Positions 42,674-51,746 of a stretch of 64,000 bases of DNA are shown here, in pieces (positions within the stretch are counted from its first letter, which is position 1; every line of letters begins with the position of its first letter). The translations under genes were made by a program, and so were the position numbers. This DNA is from Paenibacillus pasadenensis. GTDB taxonomy: Bacteria; Bacillota; Bacilli; Paenibacillales; Paenibacillaceae. The notes beneath the pieces were generated by a model. The model was not told the DNA's origin. It saw only the letters and a list, made by a program, of their open reading frames with translations, and did not search any database. Location: contig NZ_JAMBOT010000006.1 of assembly GCF_023715725.1 (NCBI RefSeq), positions 1 through 64,000 of the forward strand. Direction: 5' to 3'.

Positions 42674-43552
42674 ATGCAGCCTTCCAAACGCAGAATAACG
42701 ATCGAAGCCCGCGAAGCTCTATCCGCTTACGCCCTCCTGGCGCCGTGGCTGGTCGGACTTGGACTGTTTGTCCTTTATCCGCTCATCTATTCCTTTTATA
42801 TGAGCTTTCAGAACGTTCGGGTTACCGGTGACGGGCTTGTTATGAAGCCGATTGGCTTCCTCAACTACAAAAACGCGTTTCTGCAGGACGGCGATTTCCC
42901 GCTGCTGCTCGTACAGTACATGCAGGAGACAATACTGACCATTCCGGTCATCGTGCTGTTCTCGCTGCTTGTCGGGATTATGCTGAACATGAGGCTGCCG
43001 GGCAAGGGCATATTTCGCGCCATCTTTTTCCTGCCCGTTATTTTTGCCACAGGCCAGGTGCTGAACGAGATTTTTAATCAGGGCGCTGCGGGCCTGTCAT
43101 TGCTGGAGCAGTACAACATTCAGCCCTATATCGAGAGCAATTTCCCTAAAATGTTCTCCGATCCGCTGCTTGCTGTATTAAACAAATTTGTCATCGTGCT
43201 CTGGTATTCCGGCGTGCAGATTATCATTATTGTGGCCGGTCTGCAGACGATCGGCCGTCCGGTATACGAAGCGGCTGGAATAGACGGCGCTTCGCGCTGG
43301 GAAACGTTTTGGAAAATAACGCTGCCCGCGCTTACGCCGTTCATTCTGCTCAACACGATTTATACCATTGTCGAGATGTTTACATTTCCATTCAGTCCAA
43401 TTCTCGGCCTGATTACAAACCACATGAAATACACGGGCTACGGCTATGCAAGCGCGCTTGGCTGGGTTTACTTCTCGATTGCGTTTGTGCTCATCCTGCT
43501 CGTCGTATGGTTTTTCAAACGAATAGACGGTCAATCTGACAAGCGGAGGTGA
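42674..43552 (+). CDS. Sugar ABC transporter permease, second transporter (MalF type)
   Basis: A 292-residue permease with about six membrane spans and the EAA loop VYEAAGIDGASRWETFWK. It starts 4 nt after the DUF5696 gene. Together with 43560 and the binding proteins at 44577 and 46210 it forms the second importer of the operon. Confidence 0.9.
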   Translation: MQPSKRRITIEAREALSAYALLAPWLVGLGLFVLYPLIYSFYMSFQNVRVTGDGLVMKPIGFLNYKNAFLQDGDFPLLLVQYMQETILTIPVIVLFSLLVGIMLNMRLPGKGIFRAIFFLPVIFATGQVLNEIFNQGAAGLSLLEQYNIQPYIESNFPKMFSDPLLAVLNKFVIVLWYSGVQIIIIVAGLQTIGRPVYEAAGIDGASRWETFWKITLPALTPFILLNTIYTIVEMFTFPFSPILGLITNHMKYTGYGYASALGWVYFSIAFVLILLVVWFFKRIDGQSDKRR

Positions 43553-43559
43553 AGCCCCC

Positions 43560-44471
43560 ATGGATAAAGTAGCCTGGACGCGGAGAATGCTGTTCGGAAG
43601 CCAGGAGAAGAACGGCTGGATTATGAATTTGGTGCTGTACGCGCTGCTGCTCAACATCGCTTATCTCTATTTAAATCCGTTGTTTTATATGGTTTCGACG
43701 ATGTTCAAAAATCAGGTTGATCTGCTTGATCCGTCCGTCCGCTGGATTCCGCGCAGTCTGGAGTGGAATAATCTCAAGCTGGCATGGGAGGGCCTCAACT
43801 ATGTGCAAGGGCTGGTCAACAGCTTGACGATCAGCGGTCTGGGAGCCATCTTCCACGTTATGGCCTGCGCTTTAGCCGGATATGCCTTTGCCAAGTTCAA
43901 CTTTCCGGGCAAATCGATCTTGTTCGGCCTGCTTATTCTAAGCTTTCTCATTCCGCCTCAAACGATTGTCATTCCGATGTTCCTGCTCATTAAGGAGCTC
44001 GGCTGGATGGGAACCAAGTTCGCCATCATCGGTCCGGCGATGTTTGGCCACGGCATTCGAGGCTCGCTGTTTGTCATCATTTTCACGCAGTTTTTCCGTA
44101 CGCTGCCGAAGGAATTGGACGAATCGGCGCGCATTGAAGGGGCCGGGTCGCTGCGGATACTGCTGAACATCGTCATTCCGCTCGCCAAACCGGCGATTCT
44201 CGTTGTGTTCCTTTTCTCCTTTATCTGGCACTGGAATGAAACCTATATGACCGCACTCGTTGTCGGGCCGGAGAACACGCCGCTCACGCTTAGCCTCAAC
44301 AACTTGCAGGCCGTGCTGAAAGGTTTCTATGAGAGCGAAGTTGACAACATGTTTAATGAGACCATCCGCATGTCGGCAAGCTTCCTTATCATCATGCCTC
44401 CGCTCATCCTCTATGCCATTGCCCAGCGCTGGTTTGTTGAAGGAGTAGAGCGGACGGGACTGATCGAGTAG
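43560..44471 (+). CDS. Sugar ABC transporter permease, second transporter (MalG type)
   Basis: A 303-residue permease with about six membrane spans, EAA loop LDESARIEGAGSLRILL, and the usual C-terminus RWFVEGVERTGLIE. It starts 7 nt after its partner. It is followed by the lipoprotein at 44577 after a 105-nt gap holding an unused ribosome binding site. Confidence 0.9.
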   Translation: MDKVAWTRRMLFGSQEKNGWIMNLVLYALLLNIAYLYLNPLFYMVSTMFKNQVDLLDPSVRWIPRSLEWNNLKLAWEGLNYVQGLVNSLTISGLGAIFHVMACALAGYAFAKFNFPGKSILFGLLILSFLIPPQTIVIPMFLLIKELGWMGTKFAIIGPAMFGHGIRGSLFVIIFTQFFRTLPKELDESARIEGAGSLRILLNIVIPLAKPAILVVFLFSFIWHWNETYMTALVVGPENTPLTLSLNNLQAVLKGFYESEVDNMFNETIRMSASFLIIMPPLILYAIAQRWFVEGVERTGLIE

Positions 44472-44499
44472 CGTTCCTCCAATTTCCGTTCTAAAGGAG

Positions 44500-44580
44500 G
44501 TGAAACAAGGCGGAAGCCTGGCACTGTTCAATAAACTGAATTTCAGACCATACCATTCATATGGAGGAATGAAGCGATGA
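44500..44580 (+). other. Possible 26-codon leader overlapping the binding-protein start
   Basis: A strong Shine-Dalgarno sequence, AAAGGAGGTGA at 44493-44503, has no usual start codon 5-10 nt downstream. A frame from the GTG inside it (44500) runs 26 codons and ends in TGA overlapping the ATG of the next gene (ATGA). It could be a coupling leader or an unused relic. CCTCC at 44476 can pair with the GGAGG. Low confidence that it is translated. Confidence 0.25.
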
Positions 44581-45983
44581 AAAAGGAAAATCGCAATCGG
44601 TTCAAAAAGCTCAGTGCCTTTGGTTTGACTTTACTGGTCATGTCCGTTCTTACGGCATGCACTGGCGGCGGCGGAAACAACGGGGGAGCAGTCACAGCGA
44701 ATAATAGCGGCGGGGCAGTTAACCAAGGGACAGGGGCAGATAAGAATAGTCCGGCGACAGAACCGCCGGCAATCGATAAGTCTGCCATTAAAGGCGACAT
44801 TAAGGTGTTATCCATTTTCGGCGGCGGAGCTATCGAGAACTTCAACAAGATGATGGTTGAATTCAACAAGGAATATCCCAATGTCAAAGTTACACATATG
44901 GAGCAGGGGATCAACGATCTTCCTGCGCTCATTTCCGCCGGTGAAAATCCGGATGTCATTATTTCCGATGGCGGAAGGTTCCCGATTGACTGGATTTCAG
45001 ATGGACTTATCCAAGACATGAAGCCTTTAATGGAGAAGGATTCGGAAATAACGGCAGATATGTTTTATGAGCCTGCCTATAATCGGGGAGTCGGTGTAGA
45101 GGGCCAGTTATGGCAGCTGCCTTATACGGTTGACCCTAACTTCACGATGCTCTACAACCAAGAGGCGCTGGAGCAGCAGGGCGAATCGGAAATTCCGGAA
45201 TTGAATACGCTGCCGGAATTTGATGAGTTCCTGAAAAAGTACTGGATTGTCGAGAACGGCGAACAGGTCATGACTACGTTCTCCCCCTTTGAAGTGTACG
45301 GCAATCTGAACAGCCTGATTACGATGGCGTACCTGAACGGCGCGGATCAGAGCAGCTTTTATAATGCCGAGACCAAAACAGCGACCTTCAACGATCCCAA
45401 AATCGTGGAAGCGCTGGAGTGGATGCTGCGCTTTAAACGCGAAAATATAGACGACGGACGAATCGCCAAGCTGAATGAATCCCTGCCGGCTAATACGACC
45501 CGCTTCGCAGCCGGCAAATCGCTGCTGGAGCCTGGTGTGGTCGGAGCTGTCCGCGATGCGCTCAAGGTTAATCCGGATGTGCAGATGAAGCCGATGCCGT
45601 CGGAGTCGTTGTGGTTAGGCGGACATGGTATCCATATGACCACCCTTGGCAAAAAGGAAAACGAGGAAGCCGCTTGGTCGCTCGTTAAATGGATTAGCTC
45701 CAGCAAAGCTGCAGCGGAAATTAAGCTGAAAACAATTGCCAGCCTGTCGGCAATCAAAGATAATCCTTATCTGGTTGAGCAGGCGGAGGTCGATCCTGTC
45801 ATGGCTGTAGCCCACGAAATTCTCCAGCAGGCAACCAAGATTCCTCCATTCCTGCCGGTGCCATATGAAGGCGAATTCGATGCAAAATATGGCGAGGTGC
45901 TTTCCGGCAAGCTTGAACCGAAAGCATTCCTGGATCATATGACCAAGTATACGCAAGCTTTGTTGGATGAGCTGAAGAAGTAA
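44577..45983 (+). CDS. Sugar-binding lipoprotein (family 1), first of two tandem paralogues
   Basis: A 468-residue extracellular binding protein. The lipobox LTAC places the acylated Cys at about residue 26, followed by a Gly/Asn-rich linker (about 27-60). The core starts IKVLSIFGGGAIENFNKMM. It is a close paralogue of the next gene (for example shared KENEEAAWSLVKWIS/KENEAAAWALMKWIS and GKLEPKAFLDHM/EHM). ATGGAGGAATG is the ribosome binding site. A terminator separates the two. Confidence 0.92.
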   Translation: MKKENRNRFKKLSAFGLTLLVMSVLTACTGGGGNNGGAVTANNSGGAVNQGTGADKNSPATEPPAIDKSAIKGDIKVLSIFGGGAIENFNKMMVEFNKEYPNVKVTHMEQGINDLPALISAGENPDVIISDGGRFPIDWISDGLIQDMKPLMEKDSEITADMFYEPAYNRGVGVEGQLWQLPYTVDPNFTMLYNQEALEQQGESEIPELNTLPEFDEFLKKYWIVENGEQVMTTFSPFEVYGNLNSLITMAYLNGADQSSFYNAETKTATFNDPKIVEALEWMLRFKRENIDDGRIAKLNESLPANTTRFAAGKSLLEPGVVGAVRDALKVNPDVQMKPMPSESLWLGGHGIHMTTLGKKENEEAAWSLVKWISSSKAAAEIKLKTIASLSAIKDNPYLVEQAEVDPVMAVAHEILQQATKIPPFLPVPYEGEFDAKYGEVLSGKLEPKAFLDHMTKYTQALLDELKK

Positions 45984-45989
45984 GGCGCA

Positions 45990-46036
45990 AGAGGAGCAGC
46001 TGCCGTCGTTCGGACGGACAGCGGCTTCTCTTTTGT
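45990..46036 (+). terminator. Terminator between the tandem binding-protein genes
   Basis: AAGAG/CTCTT outer pairs and GCCGTC/GACGG inner stem, then a short T-run (TCTTTTGTTT). Confidence 0.75.
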
Positions 46037-46085
46037 TTACCACCATCCAATTCATTCAGTTGTCATAATCAGCCATGCGAATGTC

Positions 46086-46099
46086 TGAAAGCGCTTTGA
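46086..46099. promoter_or_regulatory. cre site for the second binding-protein gene
   Basis: TGAAAGCGCTTTGA matches the CcpA consensus with one mismatch. It lies 111 bp before the lipoprotein start, so catabolite repression (or activation) of that gene is likely. Confidence 0.7.
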
Positions 46100-46209
46100 T
46101 TTTAATGATATACACATATACGCTAAATCTATCAACAAATCTAGCCTAACAAACCAATCAGTACCAAACAGCAGGCCCGTAACTTCAACTAAAAGGGAGG
46201 AAGGTCTAC

Positions 46210-47583
46210 ATGCGTAAAAAGACAACAGAAAAATTTAAAATGATTGGTGCTCTCGGATTGGTTACAACCTTGCTTGCAGCGTGCAGCGGCGGCGGAGGGG
46301 GGGTCAATGAGACGAATCAATCAAACAGCGCGAATACGAGTGTCAACACAGCTGCGAATACAGAAGCTCCTGCGCCTACAAACAATACGGATATAAGCGG
46401 AGAGGTAAAGGTGCTTTCCATATTTGGAAGCGGCTGGTCCGATTACTTCAATTCATTGATGGTGGAATTTAATAAAGTTTATCCTAATATCAAAGTCACT
46501 TATATGCAGCAATTAACGGATGATCTGCCGGCTCTGATTTCTGCTGGAGATAACCCCGACATTCTTTTGGACGGGAGGTTTCCAAGCGAGTGGATCAAAG
46601 ACAATCTGATTCAAGATTTGACGCCGTTTATTAAGGCGGATCCAACGTTTAATCCCGATGAATTTTATGAACCCGCTTACAAAAGAGGCTTCACTGCGGA
46701 CGGGAAAGTATGGCAGCTTCCTTATGCCATTGATCCTAACTTCTCGATTGTCTACAATCGCGATGTATTGGAACAGTATGGACACACAGAATTCCCGGAA
46801 ATGAATTCCCTGCAGGAGTTTGAGGACTTTGCGAAGCAATTTTGGATAGCAGAGAACGGTGAACAAGTCATGACGACGTTCTCCCCGTTGGAGCTGTATG
46901 GAAACTTTAACAGCTTGTTGACATTTGCTTATATGAACGGCGCTGACTCGACTACTTTTTATGATCCGGCGACAAATAAAGTTAATTTCCACGATCCTAA
47001 AATCGTCGAAGCTCTGGAGTGGCTGGTCCGCTTCAAGCGGGAAAATATCGATGATGAACGGATTCAAAAGCTGCAGGAATCTCTGCCTAAAAATACTTCC
47101 CGCTTAATTGCCGGAAAATCGCTTTTTGAAGCGGCTGTTGTTGTACATGTGCAGGAGAACCTGAAGCTCAATCCGGATTTGGAGCTGGTGCCGATGCCTA
47201 CTCCTTCACTCTGGTTTGGCGGCCACTCCATGACGATGACGACGCTTGGCAAAAAAGAAAATGAAGCTGCTGCCTGGGCTCTGATGAAATGGATCAGCAT
47301 GGACAAAGACGCGGCCGCATTTAAGCTTAAAAATGCCGGAAGTGTTTCTGCCATCAAGGACAATCCTTATTTAGTTGAGCAGGCCCAAACAGACCCTGCC
47401 ATGAAAGTCGTTTATGACATCGTCCAACGAGCTCAAAAGACTCCGCCATACATTCCTGTGGAATTCGAGAGTGAGCTAAATGCGAAATATGGGGATGTCA
47501 TTAGCGGGAAGCTTGAGCCCAAGGCTTTTCTGGAGCATATGACGCAGTACACACAAGCAAAGCTGGATGAAAAAGCGAAATAA
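46210..47583 (+). CDS. Sugar-binding lipoprotein (family 1), second tandem paralogue
   Basis: A 457-residue binding protein with lipobox LAAC (Cys at about residue 25), a low-complexity Asn/Thr/Ser linker and a core starting VKVLSIFGSGWSDYFNSLM. It is a duplicate of the protein at 44577 but has its own promoter region, cre site and terminator, so it can be expressed separately and in excess. The paralogues may differ in ligand. AAAGGGAGGAAGG precedes ATG 46210. Confidence 0.92.
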   Translation: MRKKTTEKFKMIGALGLVTTLLAACSGGGGGVNETNQSNSANTSVNTAANTEAPAPTNNTDISGEVKVLSIFGSGWSDYFNSLMVEFNKVYPNIKVTYMQQLTDDLPALISAGDNPDILLDGRFPSEWIKDNLIQDLTPFIKADPTFNPDEFYEPAYKRGFTADGKVWQLPYAIDPNFSIVYNRDVLEQYGHTEFPEMNSLQEFEDFAKQFWIAENGEQVMTTFSPLELYGNFNSLLTFAYMNGADSTTFYDPATNKVNFHDPKIVEALEWLVRFKRENIDDERIQKLQESLPKNTSRLIAGKSLFEAAVVVHVQENLKLNPDLELVPMPTPSLWFGGHSMTMTTLGKKENEAAAWALMKWISMDKDAAAFKLKNAGSVSAIKDNPYLVEQAQTDPAMKVVYDIVQRAQKTPPYIPVEFESELNAKYGDVISGKLEPKAFLEHMTQYTQAKLDEKAK

Positions 47584-47614
47584 CCCAAGGCATCAATCAT
47601 ATTAGGAGTTAACA

Positions 47615-47668
47615 AAAGAAGCATCTACCCGCCATTGAATCGATGTTGGCGCGTAGGATGCTTCTTTT
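47615..47668 (+). terminator. Terminator of the second binding-protein gene
   Basis: AAAGAAGCATC (47615-47625) pairs with GATGCTTCTTT (47658-47668), followed by T. An inner CGCC/GGCG pairing is also present. Confidence 0.88.
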
Positions 47669-47713
47669 TCTATGCTAAAACGTCAGCTTTGCTCCGCTGG
47701 GCTCCTTTTTCTC

Positions 47714-47769
47714 TGTAACCGCTTGCAATTCGTCCCGATCCACCATGTCATTGTCTGAAAACACTTTGA
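47714..47769. promoter_or_regulatory. Two cre-like sites upstream of the sulfatase operon
   Basis: TGTAACCGCTTGCA at 47714-47727 fits the CcpA consensus with one mismatch. TGAAAACACTTTGA at 47756-47769 is a weaker copy, similar to the site at 46086. Together they suggest catabolite control of the operon that starts at 47897. Confidence 0.6.
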
Positions 47770-47896
47770 GCCATAGGGGACCCAACGTCTAGAATGAACT
47801 CATAAACTAGGCAACCATCCTTTAAAGTCCGGTGAAGCATACGCTTTCACCAAGCTTCCAGGAGATGGCGCATTGAGCCGATTAGGAGGATCTTAC

Positions 47897-48733
47897 ATGA
47901 TTAAATTAGGCGTGAATTCCGTACTGTTTAAAGACTTTGATGTTGAAACTGCCGTCCGCCATATCGCTCAGTGCGGTTACGACGGCGTAGAGCTTTCCGC
48001 GATTCAGGGCATGTGCGAGCATCTGGTGCTGGATTCATGGCAGGAGCAGGCGGAGGAACTGAAACGGATCGCCGCTGACAACGGCATTTCCTATTTATCG
48101 ATGGAAGTGGCTTCACTTGACGAAGCTAGGCTGACCAAAGCGTTTGAAGCGGCAAAGGCAATTGGCATCCCGGTTGTCAACGTTGGTCCAGGAGGCAAAA
48201 GTAACGACGAAGCGGATCTGTCGCAATCGATTGCCACTCTGTCGCATTTGTCCGAATTGGCTGCCTCATATGGCGTAACGCTTTGCGTGAAAGCGCATGT
48301 GGGCAATGCCATTTACAATACGCCGACGACGCTGCGGGCGATGGACGCAATCGACAGCGAAGGTTTTGGCATTGACATGGACCCAAGCCACGTTTACCGC
48401 GCAGGCGAAAATCCGGAGGAGGCGCTGCCTCAGGTGCTGTCTCGCGTACGGCATGTCCATATCCGGGATTGCAAAGGCCGCAGCTCCGGGCCAGGTCCGA
48501 TTGGCCAGCAGGCATGCGGCCGCGGAGATATCGACCTCGCCGCTTACTGCAAGGTGCTCGTTGACGGCAGGTACGACGGACCTGTCTGCCTTGAGGTAAT
48601 CGGAGCAAACGGCCACTCGCTTGCCGAGGTTGCAATCGTTGCCGCAGAGAGCTACGGGTACTTGAACGGCTGCTTGCGCGCCCTTGGCGCCAGAGCTTCT
48701 AAAGACGACGCTCTGCAAAGTCAAAACGGATAA
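47897..48733 (+). CDS. Sugar phosphate isomerase/epimerase family protein
   Basis: A 278-residue xylose-isomerase-like TIM barrel. Candidate metal ligands: Asp and His in GIDMDPSHVY, His in RVRHVHIRDCKG and Glu in VCLEVIGANGH. ATG 47897 has AGGAGGATC upstream. It is the first gene of the sulfatase operon, 18 nt before the first sulfatase-like gene, so its substrate is probably a sugar released by desulfation. The particular reaction is unknown. Confidence 0.8.
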   Translation: MIKLGVNSVLFKDFDVETAVRHIAQCGYDGVELSAIQGMCEHLVLDSWQEQAEELKRIAADNGISYLSMEVASLDEARLTKAFEAAKAIGIPVVNVGPGGKSNDEADLSQSIATLSHLSELAASYGVTLCVKAHVGNAIYNTPTTLRAMDAIDSEGFGIDMDPSHVYRAGENPEEALPQVLSRVRHVHIRDCKGRSSGPGPIGQQACGRGDIDLAAYCKVLVDGRYDGPVCLEVIGANGHSLAEVAIVAAESYGYLNGCLRALGARASKDDALQSQNG

Positions 48734-48751
48734 TAAAGGAGACTAAACCGA

Positions 48752-50173
48752 ATGAGCGCAACTTCCGCTAAACAACCGAACGTGCTGTTTCTCGGCATCG
48801 ACAGCCTGCGCCGCGACCATATGAGCTCTTATGGCTATAAACGGCTGACCACTCCTCATATTGATCGTTACGCCAATGGCGGCACGCTATTCGAAAATCA
48901 CTTTAGCCCCAGCGTGCCTACGACGCCTGGATATGCTTCCATGCTGACTGGAATGGACTGCTTCGGCACCGATGTCGTGGCGCTGCGCCACGAAGGCGAG
49001 CTTGGCGATCATGTGAAAACGCTTGCCGAGGTGCTTGGGGAAAACGGCTATAACACAACCTGTATCGGCTTTTCCGGCAATCCCTCCGCCAGAGGATTTG
49101 ATCTTTATCTGGACTATGACGGATGGGGGCCGGATGAAACGGGGCGCAGCCCGAAGGCGGAACGGATGAATGATGTAGCCATTCCGGAGCTGAAACGTTT
49201 GGCTGCTGAAGATAAGCCTTTCCTGCTGTTCCTGCGCCATATGGATCCGCATTCTCCTTATTTGCCGCCAAAACCGTTCGACCGTCTCTTTTACGAAGGG
49301 AATGAAACGAATCCGGACAATTCATCTTTGGAGGGCATGGACCAGTTCGAGCCGTTTGTCCATTACTTGCGGTCCTGGATTCCGAAGGACGTCACGGACT
49401 CCGCTTATGTCGACGCCCAATACGACGGCGCCGTTGCCTATATGGATGCGTGCATCCAGCGTTTGTTCACCGCACTGGAGGATTTGGGCATAGAGAACGA
49501 GACGCTTGTTGTCATTACAGCCGATCACGGCGAAACGCTGAACGAGCATGATTGCTATTACGACCATCACGGTTTATATGAAACGAATCTGGTTACGCCG
49601 TTTATTCTTCGCTACCCGGGCAAAGTTCCGGCCGGCAAACGGATGAGCGATTATACGCAGATTAAAGATATTATGCCGACCGTGCTGGAGCTGCTTGGCG
49701 TTGAAACAAATATCAAATTTGACGGCAGAAGCCTTGTCGATTACATCAACGGCGGAGATCGAGTACGCGAGCCCGAATTTTATATTTCCGAGTGCACCTG
49801 GATGCGCAAGCATGGCTGGCGTACGCCGGAATGGAAGCTGATTGCCGCGCTTGAGCCGGACTTCCACTTCAAACCGGAGGTGGAGCTGTACAATCTCATT
49901 ATGGACCCTCAGGAGCTGAACAATGTCGCTGAGCAGGAGCCTGAGGTCGTCAAGCTGCTGATGGGACGTTTGGAAGCCCATGTTGCCAAACGTGAAGATG
50001 CAACAGGCCGGGTGAACCCGATGTACACCAATCCGAACTGGCACGGCCATGGCGGCGGTCCATTCCGCACCTCTCAGGAAGCCTACGATATTATGCGAAT
50101 CGGCTCCGCCAGCTCGGCCCGCAAGCTGCAGGAGAAAGAAGCCGAGCCCGGGGAAGAGCTTGTGGAGGGCTGA
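48752..50173 (+). CDS. Sulfatase-like alkaline phosphatase superfamily protein with Thr in place of the formylglycine Cys
   Basis: A 473-residue protein without signal peptide, so cytoplasmic. Metal-site motifs are present (FLGIDSLRRDHMSSYGY, TADHGETLNEHD). Where sulfatases have C-x-P-S-R before the LTG motif, this protein reads TTPGYASMLTG: Thr at the nucleophile position and Tyr instead of Arg. Sulfatases need Cys or Ser converted to formylglycine. Thr nucleophiles occur in phosphodiesterase and phosphotransferase members of the superfamily. It is therefore either not a sulfatase or a new type. It starts 18 nt after the isomerase. Confidence 0.8.
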   Translation: MSATSAKQPNVLFLGIDSLRRDHMSSYGYKRLTTPHIDRYANGGTLFENHFSPSVPTTPGYASMLTGMDCFGTDVVALRHEGELGDHVKTLAEVLGENGYNTTCIGFSGNPSARGFDLYLDYDGWGPDETGRSPKAERMNDVAIPELKRLAAEDKPFLLFLRHMDPHSPYLPPKPFDRLFYEGNETNPDNSSLEGMDQFEPFVHYLRSWIPKDVTDSAYVDAQYDGAVAYMDACIQRLFTALEDLGIENETLVVITADHGETLNEHDCYYDHHGLYETNLVTPFILRYPGKVPAGKRMSDYTQIKDIMPTVLELLGVETNIKFDGRSLVDYINGGDRVREPEFYISECTWMRKHGWRTPEWKLIAALEPDFHFKPEVELYNLIMDPQELNNVAEQEPEVVKLLMGRLEAHVAKREDATGRVNPMYTNPNWHGHGGGPFRTSQEAYDIMRIGSASSARKLQEKEAEPGEELVEG

Positions 50174-50176
50174 CCT

Positions 50177-51187
50177 ATGCTAAAAGTCGCTGTAATCGGC
50201 CTGAATCATATCGGGCTGCTGCACTGCCGCGTTTACACGGATCATCCTGACGTAGAGCTTGTTGCCGTATGCGATTTGCGCGCCGAACTGGCGCGCTCCG
50301 CAGCGGTGCGGTTCGGAGCAAGAGCATACGATAATGTTTTATCCATGCTTGCGGAGGAAGAAATCGATATCATCAGCGTAGCTACCGGAGGATTGGAGAA
50401 CGGCTCTCATCATATGGAGCCAGCGATGCAGGCCATTGAGGCGGGTAAAAGCGTGCTCGTTGAAAAGCCGATTTCTAACCGGCTTCAGGAGGCGCGGATG
50501 ATGGTGGATGCTGCCGCCGCACGGGGAGTGCGGCTTGCCAGCAACCTGAACCACCGCTTCGTTCCCGCAGCCAAACGCGCCAAGGAATGGATTCAAAATG
50601 GCGAAATCGGCCATCTGCTGTACATTAACATGAAGCTGACCATCGGCAATCCGAACGAATCTACGCCATGGATTCATCTGCGCGCGCTGCATCCTCATTC
50701 CTTTGATGTGCTGCGTTACTTTGGCGGCGATGTCGCCCGTGTGCAGTCCTTTATGACCAAAGCGCCCGGAAGAACCGTCTGGTCGACGGCTTCCATTAAT
50801 ATTGAATTTGCTTCCGGCGCGGTAGGGCATTTAACCGGGAGCTACGATATGCACGGAGGCCATCCCATTGAGCGCTGCGAGGCGGGCGGAACAGGCGGGA
50901 AATTTGTTCTCGACAACGTCTATGAGAGCTTGACGCTGTACCCTAGCTCCAGCGACGAGCAGCGTGTTGTCAAAAATTCGATTTTTGCCAGCCCTTCCGG
51001 CTTTGATTCTACGTTTTACAATCGGATCGGGGCGTTCATTCAGGAAGTAAAAAACAATGTGCCGCCGAATGAAATTTCGGCTTCTGGAGCCGATGCGCTT
51101 GCGGTGCAGCGAATTATCGAGGCCGCAATTCTTTCTCAAACGGAGAACGGCGCGCCGGTGCGCATCAGCGATATCCAAGATCAATAG
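50177..51187 (+). CDS. Gfo/Idh/MocA-family oxidoreductase
   Basis: A 336-residue NAD(P)-binding protein with Rossmann start VIGLNHIGLLHCRVY, catalytic-Lys motif VLVEKPISN and the family's C-terminal domain. It starts 3 nt after the sulfatase-like gene and is related to the protein at 30053. It would act on the sugar made available by the operon's hydrolases. The substrate is unknown. Confidence 0.87.
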   Translation: MLKVAVIGLNHIGLLHCRVYTDHPDVELVAVCDLRAELARSAAVRFGARAYDNVLSMLAEEEIDIISVATGGLENGSHHMEPAMQAIEAGKSVLVEKPISNRLQEARMMVDAAAARGVRLASNLNHRFVPAAKRAKEWIQNGEIGHLLYINMKLTIGNPNESTPWIHLRALHPHSFDVLRYFGGDVARVQSFMTKAPGRTVWSTASINIEFASGAVGHLTGSYDMHGGHPIERCEAGGTGGKFVLDNVYESLTLYPSSSDEQRVVKNSIFASPSGFDSTFYNRIGAFIQEVKNNVPPNEISASGADALAVQRIIEAAILSQTENGAPVRISDIQDQ

Positions 51188-51206
51188 CTTGAAGGGGTGT
51201 ACGGGC

Positions 51207-51746
51207 ATGACTGTCGTTTGGTTTACGGGACTTTCGGGAGCAGGAAAGACGACAACGGCCCGCGAGCTGCTGTCGCAGCTGCGGGAGGCAGGGATTAAAA
51301 CCGAGCTCCTTGACGGGGATGAGCTGCGGGCGGGAATATGCAAAGGATTGGGCTTTAGCCGCGAGGAGCGAATGGAGAACATCCGGCGCATCGTTTATGT
51401 GAGCGAGCTGCTGTCACGGAACGGAGTCGTAACTCTGGTCTCGGCAATCGCGCCTTACCGGGAGATGCGGGATTACGCCCGGTCCGCGATTGACAATTAC
51501 GTGGAGGTATTCGTTGAATGCCCGCTTGAGGAATGCGAGCGCCGGGATGTGAAGGGGCTGTACGCCAAAGCCCGGAACAATGAGATCGAGCGATTTACCG
51601 GCATTTCCGATCCGTACGACGAGCCCCTTCATCCCGAAGTCACGCTTCATTCCAAAGAAGACAGCATTGGGAACAATGCCCGGAAAGTGTACGACTGGCT
51701 GGAGCAAGCCGGTTATATTCATCTCTGCAGGGAGGGCATGGCATGA
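51207..51746 (+). CDS. cysC: Adenylylsulfate kinase (CysC family)
   Basis: A 179-residue P-loop kinase. Walker A GLSGAGKTT, DGDELRAGICKGLGFS, the RDVKGLYAKAR motif and GISDPYDEP loop are the classical CysC features. CysC converts APS plus ATP to PAPS. ATG 51207 has GAAGGGGTG upstream; its stop overlaps the next ATG (ATGA). No ATP sulfurylase, PAPS reductase or sulfotransferase is beside it, which is odd for assimilation. Related kinases can act on other phospho-sulfo or phosphoramidate nucleotides, so the substrate in this operon deserves caution. Confidence 0.88.
   Translation: MTVVWFTGLSGAGKTTTARELLSQLREAGIKTELLDGDELRAGICKGLGFSREERMENIRRIVYVSELLSRNGVVTLVSAIAPYREMRDYARSAIDNYVEVFVECPLEECERRDVKGLYAKARNNEIERFTGISDPYDEPLHPEVTLHSKEDSIGNNARKVYDWLEQAGYIHLCREGMA

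Noticed and set aside
48752..50173. Ordinary sulfatase
   Set aside because: No Cys or Ser at the formylglycine position; Thr instead.
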